From NCBI GenBank assembly GCA_020026355.1, contig JAHHQP010000024.1, positions 1 through 29,701 of the forward strand: DNA of 29,701 nt, read 5' to 3'. The position numbers were made by a program, and so were the translations under genes. Below are positions 22,992-29,701 of the stretch, in pieces; position 1 is the first letter of the stretch, and the number at the start of each line of letters is the position of its first letter. Under the pieces are notes generated by a model. That model worked only from the letters and a program-made list of their open reading frames with translations. It was not told the origin of the DNA and did no database searches. The DNA comes from Bacteroidales bacterium (lineage in GTDB: Bacteria; Bacteroidota; Bacteroidia; Bacteroidales; UBA932).

Positions 22992-24464
22992 TCAGCGTCT
23001 TCCAGTCTTCCTGGCCTTCACGATACAGAAGGCGAAGGCAGACAATGCAAAAACGATTCCTATCACATATCCGATCACCGGATCCAGATGCAGTCCTGCA
23101 TTTCTGTGAGGGGCGATCATGATATAGCTGACACATATGAAAGTCAGAAAGGTTGCTGGAACAGAACACATCCAGTGACCTTTCTTTTCTTTTACAAGAT
23201 AGGCGGCACCGGTCCAGAGCACCATCGTGGCGATGATCTGGTTCGTGATGCCGAAATATTTCCAGATCGTATCGAAATCCATCTCGCTCAGGATCACGGC
23301 GATCGCGATCGCGAAGATCGGAACGGAAATCAGCAGACGGTTTCCGATCGGCTTCTGATCCTTGCGGATGAGGTCTGCTATCGTCAGCCTCAAGCTTCTG
23401 AAAGCCGTATCTCCTGAAGTGATCGGGCAGACCACGACCCCCAGGACCGCAATGACCGCACCGGCCTTTCCGAGCCAGCTGTTGCAGATGAGATTCACCG
23501 TCGTCGCCGGATCCATCCTGCTGTACCAGACTCCATTCTCCATATAGCCTTGCGTCGCGTTGTTCAGACCCTCCGGACCTCCGAAATAAGCCATGGCGGC
23601 TGCGGCCCAGATCATAGCGACGACACCTTCCGCAACCATAGCACCATAGAAGATCGGACGGGCATGTCTCTCATTTTTCAGGCATCTGGCCATCATCGGA
23701 CTCTGAGTGGAATGGAAGCCGGAGATCGCGCCGCATGATATGACGATGAAAAGCATCGGGATCAATACATTATTTTCCGGATCCGCATGCCAGTTCTTCA
23801 AAGAAGAAAGAGTGAGTTCCTGGATCTCGACCGTACCCTGGGCATCATTGACCATCATCATCACTCCAACGCCGAAAGCCATGAAGAGCAAGGCTCCTCC
23901 CATCAAGGGATAGACATTGCCGATGATCTTGTCGATCGGGAGCAAAGTCGCCAGAATATAATAGGCGAACACGATAGCCAGCCAGATTCCGGCATCCCAG
24001 GAAGTCAGGTGCGCGAGCAGATCCACCGGCCCCGTCACGAAAGCGATGCCTACGGACAGCAGAGAGAAGATCACGATGAAGATCATGAAGGACTTCATGC
24101 CCTTGCCGAGGTACTTGCCGACAATATCCGGCATATTCTGTCCCCTGTTTCTCATAGACAAGGTACCGGAGAAGAAATCATGGACGGCTCCCATGAAGAT
24201 GCAACCGAGGACGATCCACAGATAAGCGGCCGGACCATAGGCAGCACCGAGAATGGCACCGAAGATCGGCCCGAGACCGGCGATGTTCAGGAACTGGATG
24301 ATGAATACCTTCCAGGTCGGCATCGGCATGAAGTCCACCCCATCCCGCTGGGCGATGGCCGGCACCTCACGCGAAGGGTCCGTTCCGAAATGACGTTCTA
24401 CGATTTTTCCATAGATGAAATAACCTGCAATGAGCAGTAGGATAGAAATGACGAAGGTGATCAT
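22992..24464 (-). CDS. cstA: CstA-family carbon starvation protein (pyruvate/peptide transporter family)
   Basis: This 490-residue polytopic inner-membrane protein has the CstA N-terminal signature region: YGKIVERHFGTDP, then FLNIAGLGPIFGAILGA, GAVHDFFSGTLSMR and SGFHSTQSPMMARC. It is shorter than E. coli CstA (about 700 residues) and matches the short form found in many anaerobes. Members are known as starvation-induced peptide transporters, and some transport pyruvate. The gene starts 16 bases after the carboxyltransferase-like gene ends, which supports a shared transcript. A terminator follows at 22951-22980. Substrate is not determined by sequence. Confidence 0.93.
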   Translation of the reverse strand: MITFVISILLLIAGYFIYGKIVERHFGTDPSREVPAIAQRDGVDFMPMPTWKVFIIQFLNIAGLGPIFGAILGAAYGPAAYLWIVLGCIFMGAVHDFFSGTLSMRNRGQNMPDIVGKYLGKGMKSFMIFIVIFSLLSVGIAFVTGPVDLLAHLTSWDAGIWLAIVFAYYILATLLPIDKIIGNVYPLMGGALLFMAFGVGVMMMVNDAQGTVEIQELTLSSLKNWHADPENNVLIPMLFIVISCGAISGFHSTQSPMMARCLKNERHARPIFYGAMVAEGVVAMIWAAAAMAYFGGPEGLNNATQGYMENGVWYSRMDPATTVNLICNSWLGKAGAVIAVLGVVVCPITSGDTAFRSLRLTIADLIRKDQKPIGNRLLISVPIFAIAIAVILSEMDFDTIWKYFGITNQIIATMVLWTGAAYLVKEKKGHWMCSVPATFLTFICVSYIMIAPHRNAGLHLDPVIGYVIGIVFALSAFAFCIVKARKTGRR

Positions 24465-24480
24465 GGTTATTCAGCTTTGA

Positions 24481-26334
24481 TTATTCTCTTTTCGCCGGCT
24501 CGTCCGGCAGTTTCTCCGGTTGTTTCTCAAATCCTTCTTCCGGCAGTTCCTCCGGCAGCAGCAGAGCGATGACCTGACCTTTCACCAGCCGGTCTCCCTG
24601 CCGGGCCATCACCGCGACGATCCGCCCATCCGCAGCCGCAGGTACCTCCTGCAAGCCGTAGAAAGTCTGGACATAAGCCACCGCTTCACCGGCACGGAAA
24701 GCCGTTCCGACAGCAGGCGCTTCAGAAACATCCGTCAGATCGACCTGCCAGAGCAGCTGTCCTTTCTCCGGAACCTGCACCGGCAAAGCTTCCGGATACC
24801 TGGCCGTCAAAGTCTCCAGATCGAAGGCCGGCATCTCCACGACCGGACGCTCGACCACGATCGGAGCACCGGCAGCCGCCCGTTTCGCCTCCAGTTCCTT
24901 GTTGAACCGCTCTTTCGCCACTCCTGACTTGTAATCGCGGTACTGGCGCTCGTGCATGGCCATCTCGAAAAGTTCCTCATCATCCTGACCATAGTCCCAA
25001 CCTTCCTCATCCATCAGGGCGCGGAAGTGGTCCAGTTCGTCCGGGAACGCATCCTGAGGGATGCCGGTATAGAATTCAAGACCTTTTTCTTTTGCCAGGT
25101 CAATGATTTCAGGAGCGAGAGGGCCAGGAAGCTGTCCCATCTTGCCGAGAATCATGTTCCAGGTATCCTTGTCGAGGGTCGTCCACCTCGGATGTCCCTT
25201 CAGCTGGTTCATCAGGTTCATCAGGGCCGTATTCTTCACATACTGGCTGAACGGGGTGACCAATGGAGGATAGCCCAGCCGCGGCCACACGTATTCAACC
25301 TCCTTGAAGAGCATGACCATCAGGTTATCCAAGGTCAGCTCCCTCTGCCCCTGAGCGCGCAGCGACATATTGATCGCCTCCTGAAATCCGGTGAGATCAG
25401 CCATCATGGACCCCATCATGCCGCCCGGAAGACCGCAGCCGACCAGGAGCGAACTCATGTGGGAATTGTTCGGATCGATCCAGTATCCCAGGAAGTCATC
25501 GATATATTTCTGAGTCAATGCACGGACCTCCATATAAGCGTCCATGTTGATATCCTTGACCATGAAACCGTCTGCTTTCAACATCTCGCGGATCGTGATC
25601 ACATCCGGATGCACCTTTCCCCAGGAAAGCGGCTCGACTGCCACATCCAGATAATCAGCACCTGCCCGAGCCACTTCCAGCATGGAAGCCGGAGAGAAAC
25701 CGGGACCTGCATGTCCATGGTACTGGACCTTGATCTGCGGAAATCGTTTCTTGATTCCACCGACCAGCTGCGCCAGGAAAGTAGGACGACCGATACCGGC
25801 CATGTCCTTGACACAGATCTCATCGCAGCCGTAATCGACCAGATGCTCCACGACACCGAGATAATAATCGACCGTATGGACCGGTGAGTTCGTGATGGAA
25901 AGCGCCGCCTGCGAGATCATGCCGGCCGCCTTCGCCCCTTCGACGCTGAGCCGGAGGTTACGGTGGTCGTTCAGACCGCAGAAAGAACGCGAAATGTCCA
26001 CTCCCTGCTTCTTCTTCACCTGATACATCAGTTTCCGGACATCGGCCGGCACCGGATTCATGCGGAGGGCGTTCAAGCCTCTCTCCAGCATATGCGTCTG
26101 GATCCCGACTTTCTGGAAAGGTGCGGTCCAGGCACGGACGGCACGGTTAGGGTTTTCTCCGAAAAGGAGGTTCACCTGCTCGAAAGCACCGCCATTAGTT
26201 TCGACACGATCGAAACAGCCCATGTCAATGATGGCAGGAGCGACTTCTGTCAGCTGATCCACACGCGGCACATATTTGCCGGAGGACTGCCACATATCTC
26301 TGTAGACGAGTGAGAATTTAATTTCACGTCCCAT
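24481..26334 (-). CDS. Pyruvate carboxylase B / oxaloacetate decarboxylase alpha-like carboxyltransferase with a biotinyl-like domain lacking the biotin lysine
   Basis: This 617-residue protein belongs to the HMGL-like carboxyltransferase family. Residues about 5-280 form the TIM barrel. Family features seen are Arg12-Asp13 (YRDMWQS), FCGLNDHRN (118-126), the KDMAG lysine at 176 and the metal-site HxH (His206, His208), although the surrounding DTAG-type sequence is changed to AGPG. The PYC/OADA domain follows, with LPGGMMGSMMADL. The last about 85 residues look like a barrel-sandwich biotinyl domain, but where MKM is expected the sequence reads FYG (near 558-560), so Tyr559 stands at the biotin-lysine position. 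It may use a biotin carrier encoded elsewhere or have another role. It shares a probable transcript with cstA and is divergent from tRNA-His. Confidence 0.85.
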   Translation of the reverse strand: MGREIKFSLVYRDMWQSSGKYVPRVDQLTEVAPAIIDMGCFDRVETNGGAFEQVNLLFGENPNRAVRAWTAPFQKVGIQTHMLERGLNALRMNPVPADVRKLMYQVKKKQGVDISRSFCGLNDHRNLRLSVEGAKAAGMISQAALSITNSPVHTVDYYLGVVEHLVDYGCDEICVKDMAGIGRPTFLAQLVGGIKKRFPQIKVQYHGHAGPGFSPASMLEVARAGADYLDVAVEPLSWGKVHPDVITIREMLKADGFMVKDINMDAYMEVRALTQKYIDDFLGYWIDPNNSHMSSLLVGCGLPGGMMGSMMADLTGFQEAINMSLRAQGQRELTLDNLMVMLFKEVEYVWPRLGYPPLVTPFSQYVKNTALMNLMNQLKGHPRWTTLDKDTWNMILGKMGQLPGPLAPEIIDLAKEKGLEFYTGIPQDAFPDELDHFRALMDEEGWDYGQDDEELFEMAMHERQYRDYKSGVAKERFNKELEAKRAAAGAPIVVERPVVEMPAFDLETLTARYPEALPVQVPEKGQLLWQVDLTDVSEAPAVGTAFRAGEAVAYVQTFYGLQEVPAAADGRIVAVMARQGDRLVKGQVIALLLPEELPEEGFEKQPEKLPDEPAKRE

Positions 26335-26359
26335 ACTGTCTTTAGTTTTAGCAATTGAA

Positions 26360-26393
26360 CAAATTTAAACATTTTTTAGAGAAAAATTTGCAA
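26360..26393 (-). promoter_or_regulatory. Candidate promoter for the carboxyltransferase-cstA unit
   Basis: TAAATTTG (26360-26367, minus strand) lies 26 bases before the start codon, with TTG at 26391-26393, 23 bases upstream of it. Both elements fit the Bacteroidota pattern, the spacing at its upper limit. Confidence 0.5.
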
Positions 26394-26417
26394 CATGACA
26401 AATTTTGCATATCTTTG
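26387..26417 (+). promoter_or_regulatory. Promoter of tRNA-His
   Basis: TTTG at 26387-26390 and TATCTTTG at 26410-26417 are separated by 19 bases, the canonical -33/-7 arrangement for Bacteroidota. The -7 box ends 17 bases before the tRNA. Confidence 0.75.
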
Positions 26418-26434
26418 CAATCCCAAACGAACAT

Positions 26435-26509
26435 GGTGCCCATAGTTCAGTTGGTTAGAGCGTCAGATTGTGGTTCTGAATGTCGTCGGTTCGAATCCGA
26501 CTGGGCACC
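26435..26509 (+). tRNA. tRNA-His (anticodon GTG)
   Basis: It folds as a complete cloverleaf: acceptor GTGCCCA/TGGGCAC (26436-26442 with 26502-26508), D arm GTTC...GAGC, anticodon stem TCAGA/TCTGA with loop TTGTGGT (anticodon GTG at 26470-26472), and T arm GTCGG/CCGAC with TTCGAAT. The extra G at -1 (26435) and C at 73 (26509) are the histidine identity pair. The 3' CCA is not encoded and must be added by the CCA enzyme. Confidence 0.97.
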
Positions 26510-26514
26510 CTCCA

Positions 26515-26548
26515 AAAAACCGGATCAAGAAATTGACCCGGTTTTTTT
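26515..26548. terminator. Bidirectional intrinsic terminator after tRNA-His
   Basis: The stem AACCGG-A-TCAA with its complement (26518-26543) has a GAAA loop and one internal mismatch. T-runs follow on both strands: seven T after the plus-strand stem and six on the minus strand. It ends the tRNA transcript and probably also the convergent barrel gene that stops at 26588. Confidence 0.9.
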
Positions 26549-26587
26549 GTTGCCGGCAGGCCTCCGCGATCCAGAAAGGGCTTCCGG

Positions 26588-27283
26588 TCAGAAAATCACG
26601 CCGATACCCACTTTGAACATATTGTGGTGAAGCGAGAAATCCGAAACCGTCGCCCGGTCCGCCAGACCGAAGTCATAACTGCACTTGATTCTGAAATGTT
26701 TCAGGATATCTGCAGACAGACCGATTCCCAACTGAAAATCCACCCGAGAATAAGCTCCATCCTTTCCCAACATCTCCGACATGGTCTTGTACATGTCCGT
26801 AGAAGTATTACGGACCTTCATCTCGGACTTCAGTCCGCAGCTCATCGTCGGGGTAATGAAAGCCGTCAACCCGAAGGCTCTGCCGAAGCCGAAGGTATAG
26901 GAAATATCCACTGGAATACTCAGATAATGCTCCACGGTCTCAGGATGCTTGTCCGGAGCCGGTCCGACCGGATCGTCCACCGTCGCATCCCCGACCGATG
27001 ACTTCACGAATGGAGCAGACGGTTGCAGCGGAAATCTGGACTCTCCGGCAAGATAGGCATACTGGATTCCCGGCGCGACCTTCAGTCCCCGGAACAGACG
27101 GACTCCATAGTCCACCTCCAGATAGAAACCGGACTGAGGCATCTTGTACTTCTGGTCCCCTTCCGCTTTCAGACGTTGTACCGAATTCACATAACCGACT
27201 TCGAGACCAACCTGCGCACGGGCAGTCTCTGCCCCGAAGAGCATGGCGGCGATCACCGTCAGAACAGTAAAAATTTTCTTCAT
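26588..27283 (-). CDS. Small outer-membrane beta-barrel protein (PorT/OMP_b-brl-like)
   Basis: This 231-residue exported protein has a signal peptide MKKIFTVLTVIAAMLFG ending near ARAQ (residue 24). Alternating amphipathic strands follow (VGLEVGYVNS, GFYLEVDYGVRLF, GLKVAPGIQYAYLAG, YLSIPVDISYTFGFG, RIKCSYDFGLADR), and the final residue is phenylalanine after MFKVGIGVIF. This is the common eight-strand barrel type of Bacteroidota. Function is unknown. It lies 133 bases downstream of bcp; that gap holds a tailless hairpin and no exact TAnnTTTG box, so I cannot tell whether it has its own promoter. Confidence 0.75.
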   Translation of the reverse strand: MKKIFTVLTVIAAMLFGAETARAQVGLEVGYVNSVQRLKAEGDQKYKMPQSGFYLEVDYGVRLFRGLKVAPGIQYAYLAGESRFPLQPSAPFVKSSVGDATVDDPVGPAPDKHPETVEHYLSIPVDISYTFGFGRAFGLTAFITPTMSCGLKSEMKVRNTSTDMYKTMSEMLGKDGAYSRVDFQLGIGLSADILKHFRIKCSYDFGLADRATVSDFSLHHNMFKVGIGVIF

Positions 27284-27367
27284 AGTCTCTTCCTTTATTC
27301 TGTTTTCCCTGGACGGGAAATCTGTTTTCTCGGCTCATGATGCCTGCACAAACCTTGCCATAACGCA

Positions 27368-27397
27368 GGAAGACAGATCCTTCCGGACCCGTCTTCC
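27368..27397. other. Imperfect hairpin downstream of bcp
   Basis: Arms of 13 bases (27368-27380 and 27385-27397) pair with two mismatches around a TTCC loop. It starts 20 bases after the bcp stop codon. No T-run follows on either strand, so it is at best an RNA-stabilising or factor-dependent termination structure. Confidence 0.45.
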
Positions 27398-27416
27398 CCC
27401 ATTGACCTAAGAAAGA

Positions 27417-27863
27417 CTAACCTAAGATCTGGCTGGTATGGTCTTTCGTGTTCACCTTGTCGATCACTCTTTCAAGAGTTCCCTCCGCATTGAAGATGAA
27501 AGTCTTGCGAAGTGTGCCCATGGACACTTTTCCATAGTTCTTCTTCTCTCCCCAGGCACCCAGGGCCTGAAGCAGTTCCGTGGAAGGATCGGAGAGCAGC
27601 GGGAACGGGAGCTCGTACCTGGCGATGAACTTCTGGTGAGAAGCCACGCTGTCCTTGCTCACGCCATAAACCTGATAGCCGGCAGCCAGGTAACGTTCAT
27701 AATTGTCCCTGATGTCGCAGGCCTCGGCAGTACATCCCGGCGTACTGTCCTTCGGATAGACGTAGATCACTGTTTTCTTTCCGATGAGATCCGCCGTCCT
27801 GACGGTCTCACCGACCTGGTTCAGCACCTCGAACTCAGGCATCTTGTCTCCAATGTTCAACAT
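27417..27863 (-). CDS. bcp: Thioredoxin-dependent thiol peroxidase (Bcp/PrxQ-type peroxiredoxin)
   Basis: This 148-residue cytoplasmic peroxiredoxin reduces hydrogen peroxide and organic hydroperoxides. The motif YPKDSTPGCTAEACDIRD (36-53) holds peroxidatic Cys44 and the resolving Cys49 five residues later, the atypical 2-Cys form of Bcp. It also has the usual YGVSKDSVASHQKF and FIFNAEGTLERVI segments. Thioredoxin reduced by TrxB would be the electron source. It starts 12 bases after the nuclease gene ends, so the two are probably cotranscribed. Confidence 0.96.
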   Translation of the reverse strand: MLNIGDKMPEFEVLNQVGETVRTADLIGKKTVIYVYPKDSTPGCTAEACDIRDNYERYLAAGYQVYGVSKDSVASHQKFIARYELPFPLLSDPSTELLQALGAWGEKKNYGKVSMGTLRKTFIFNAEGTLERVIDKVNTKDHTSQILG

Positions 27864-27875
27864 ATCATCATGGTT

Positions 27876-29701
27876 TTACAGTTCTGTCTTCTTGGATTCA
27901 GCCGCATCCTGGAGTTCCTTCGGTACATTGGCGAAGAAATCGAAGCCGGTGATGGACTCGATCTCATCGATGGTCCTGGCAAAGCTGGAATAAGGATTGC
28001 GTCCGTTCTTGTCATTCGGCATCAGGTAGCCGATACCCTTGGCGGAAGTCATCTTCCCGTCGGCATCGAAAGAGCACATCATGAAGCATTTATAGCATTC
28101 CTTCGGAACGGCGCAACGGTCCCCTTTCTTGCTGGTGATCCATTTCACCGGAGTATCGAAGGTACAGCCGGTCACGACATACAAAGTATCTCTTCCGGAC
28201 GGCAGGATGGACATTTCATGGTCTTCCAGTTCATTCCAGCTGCAGCCGCCGGTATTCAGGTTTCGTTCGTCCTGAGGGGTCATGTTCGTGAAATAGAAGG
28301 CCTGACGGTTCGCTTCCGTGATGGCGGAACGGGCATGGGAAGCCATCATGTGACCGCGGTTGTAACCGCTGCCGTAACTGTTCTTCAAATTCGGCTGATG
28401 CTTCTCCGGGACAGCTGGGTCATAGTTCCAGGCATTCGTGCGGTTTCCACCCGTTCCGCAGTACCCCCGGTTCAGGTGATAGGACAGCCACAGCGGAAGT
28501 TTCTTCTCATAGTCATACAAGAAGGTATAGTTGCGGTAGGCCTTGCCATCGGTCTTGGCGAAAGTATGGGTCACGATCCGTTGACCGGGAGCCTTCGTAT
28601 CGTAGATATAAGCCTTCGTTCCACCGGAGCGCTCGTTGACCGTGCTGCTGTATTCCTTTCCGGCCGGGATGTTGACCTCGGCATGCGGAATCTCGTAGTT
28701 CACCAGATGACCGTGCCAGTTCCTTCCGTCCTCGGTACCCGGCACGTCCGGATCCGGATCAGGGCCCGGTTCTCCACCATGTTCCGTCGTGAAAGTCACG
28801 AGTTTGCTGTTGAAAGTCTTGTTCTCGAGCGCGAAGTCGCCGGAACCGTAAACTTTCGTATAAGAGCGGACATAATAGGTCGTGTTCGGGGCAAGTCCTT
28901 TCAGATAAGCCCGGAAACTGCCGTCGACCGACTGCGGAGCCGGTGCCTCGATGTAATCGAAAGTATTGTTTTCGAAAGCGTTCTTATCCGTGGAATAATG
29001 GAAACCGACCACATCCGGGACTGCACTGGCATCGGTGAAAGCCTGCGTGAGCGTCACTCCCTCCGGCGTGATTTCCGTACAGTTCAGTTCACCTAAGATG
29101 ACTTCCGGATGACGGCCGTTCTCGACCGGAGCGTTCCAGTCTTTCTTGTAGATCTCGACACGCAGCATCTGGGCGTTCGACGCCGAATGGTAGACCGTGA
29201 AACGCGGAGCATTGACATTGTACATGATATCTCCGTAGTTGCAGTTCACGCTGGCCACGCCATCCACATCGAACCTGATGCGCCATTCCGTAGCGTTGCC
29301 GCCGAGCTGGAGCCGCTTCTCTCCTACCGCCTGCAAGGCTCCCTGAGAAGTCGTGAAGGTCCAATGGCCCGGTGTGCCGCCCAAGGTGAATTCCGTCATG
29401 CCACCGGAGGTGATCTTACCGTCCGTGAAAGTGACGTCCACCTTCTTGAAATACGGGTTCTTGGCCGGTTCTGCAGCACCCAGCGCCACAGCCTTGGAAG
29501 TCACGGCAAAGCAGACCACGTCGCCTGCCGTCAGATGATAGTCGTAACGGACCTTGGTCCACACCCCCTCACCGACCGGAGGATCGACCGGTTCCGGATC
29601 CGGTTTTTCCGGATCTGGCTGGTCAGGGTCCGGTTTTTCAGGGTCCGGTTTTTCAGGATCCGGCTGGTCAGGATCAGTCTGCTCTGTGTCCGGCTTACCC
29701 G
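27876..29701 (-). CDS. Multidomain exported DNA/RNA non-specific endonuclease (5' end outside the window)
   Basis: The visible 607 residues are the C-terminal part; the frame stays open through the right edge, so a GTG at 29564 is not the true start. In order: a linker of DPDQP/DPEKP pentapeptides, a beta-rich domain (about the first 150 residues after the linker), an Fn3-like domain (LNCTEITPEGVTLTQAF to LAPNTTYYVRSYTKVYG), a short PDPDPDVPG linker, and the NUC1-type nuclease. The nuclease shows YNRGHMMAS (28344-28364; the family usually has DRGH, with His as general base) and the metal-binding asparagine region YFTNMTPQ...LNTGGCSWNELE. The linkers imply export, perhaps as a surface lipoprotein, but the N-terminus is not visible. 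It could degrade extracellular DNA or RNA for nutrition. Confidence 0.88.
   Translation of the reverse strand, partial: GKPDTEQTDPDQPDPEKPDPEKPDPDQPDPEKPDPEPVDPPVGEGVWTKVRYDYHLTAGDVVCFAVTSKAVALGAAEPAKNPYFKKVDVTFTDGKITSGGMTEFTLGGTPGHWTFTTSQGALQAVGEKRLQLGGNATEWRIRFDVDGVASVNCNYGDIMYNVNAPRFTVYHSASNAQMLRVEIYKKDWNAPVENGRHPEVILGELNCTEITPEGVTLTQAFTDASAVPDVVGFHYSTDKNAFENNTFDYIEAPAPQSVDGSFRAYLKGLAPNTTYYVRSYTKVYGSGDFALENKTFNSKLVTFTTEHGGEPGPDPDPDVPGTEDGRNWHGHLVNYEIPHAEVNIPAGKEYSSTVNERSGGTKAYIYDTKAPGQRIVTHTFAKTDGKAYRNYTFLYDYEKKLPLWLSYHLNRGYCGTGGNRTNAWNYDPAVPEKHQPNLKNSYGSGYNRGHMMASHARSAITEANRQAFYFTNMTPQDERNLNTGGCSWNELEDHEMSILPSGRDTLYVVTGCTFDTPVKWITSKKGDRCAVPKECYKCFMMCSFDADGKMTSAKGIGYLMPNDKNGRNPYSSFARTIDEIESITGFDFFANVPKELQDAAESKKTEL
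29589..29675 (-). repeat. 15-bp tandem repeats encoding DPDQP/DPEKP linker
   Basis: Five complete and one partial 15-base units in frame encode DPDQP, DPEKP, DPEKP, DPDQP, DPEKP, DPEP. The copies differ at synonymous sites. Such acidic proline linkers separate domains in Bacteroidota surface proteins and can vary in copy number by slippage. Confidence 0.85.

Noticed and set aside
26435..26590. Mobile element inserted at the tRNA-His gene
   Set aside because: There is no repeat of the tRNA 3' end, no integrase and no change in gene character nearby; only a terminator follows.
27438..29096. 552-codon open frame on the plus strand opposite bcp and the nuclease
   Set aside because: It spans the antisense of two recognisable genes and the gap between them, and shows no coherent protein features.
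29564..29564. GTG start of the nuclease at 29564
   Set aside because: The frame stays open to the window edge through an in-frame repeat linker, so the gene is cut by the window.
1..29701. CRISPR arrays, insertion sequences or phage genes
   Set aside because: No spaced direct repeats, transposase or recombinase motifs, or phage structural proteins were seen in any frame; the one tandem repeat is a protein linker.

Overview
The window is a gene-dense stretch of a Bacteroidota chromosome, most likely order Bacteroidales. Evidence: Bacteroides-type promoter boxes (TAnnTTTG) sit in most AT-rich gaps, Shine-Dalgarno sequences are scarce, and the gene orders nadK-uppS-bamA-ompH and trxB-bamD-rpoZ-recN are arrangements I associate with this phylum. 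A divergent Bacteroidota-type omega subunit and proline/aspartate linkers in an exported nuclease agree with this. I cannot name the genus. Almost everything is chromosomal housekeeping. I see no insertion sequence, phage gene, CRISPR array or integration site, and no intergenic gap exceeds 300 bases.

Left part (1-8146), all on the minus strand: korA-korB-gdhA link 2-oxoglutarate synthesis or oxidation to glutamate formation. After a strong terminator comes an SLC13/DASS di- or tricarboxylate transporter with a large soluble insertion, then a predicted outer-membrane beta-barrel protein. Together this looks like a C4-dicarboxylate/2-oxoglutarate/glutamate module.

Envelope part (8147-17507): nadK-uppS-bamA-ompH run leftward. 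pdxJ runs divergently rightward, followed by a second OmpH-like protein (a lipoprotein), a family-4-type glycosyltransferase that must start at TTG, and an exported protein with two LysM domains and a periplasmic-binding-protein fold. Most of these genes serve outer-membrane protein assembly or cell-wall and polymer biosynthesis.

Middle part (17519-22971): trxB-bamD-rpoZ-recN run leftward as one probable unit, preceded by an SDR oxidoreductase. A Fur/PerR-type regulator is divergent from the SDR gene, and a PerR-box-like site lies in their shared promoter region.

Right part (22992-29701): a divergent pyruvate-carboxylase-B/oxaloacetate-decarboxylase-alpha-like protein, whose C-terminal biotinyl-like domain lacks the biotin lysine, is followed closely by a CstA-family transporter. 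Divergent from them is tRNA-His(GTG) with a clear promoter and terminator. Then come a small outer-membrane barrel protein, a Bcp-type peroxiredoxin, and a multidomain exported NUC1-type nuclease that runs off the right edge of the window.

I did not find a clear novel defence, mobile or biosynthetic system. The items most worth checking are the biotin-lysine-less carboxyltransferase coupled to CstA, the PerR-like regulator without cysteine zinc motifs and its candidate operator, the SLC13 insertion, and the nuclease-peroxiredoxin pair.
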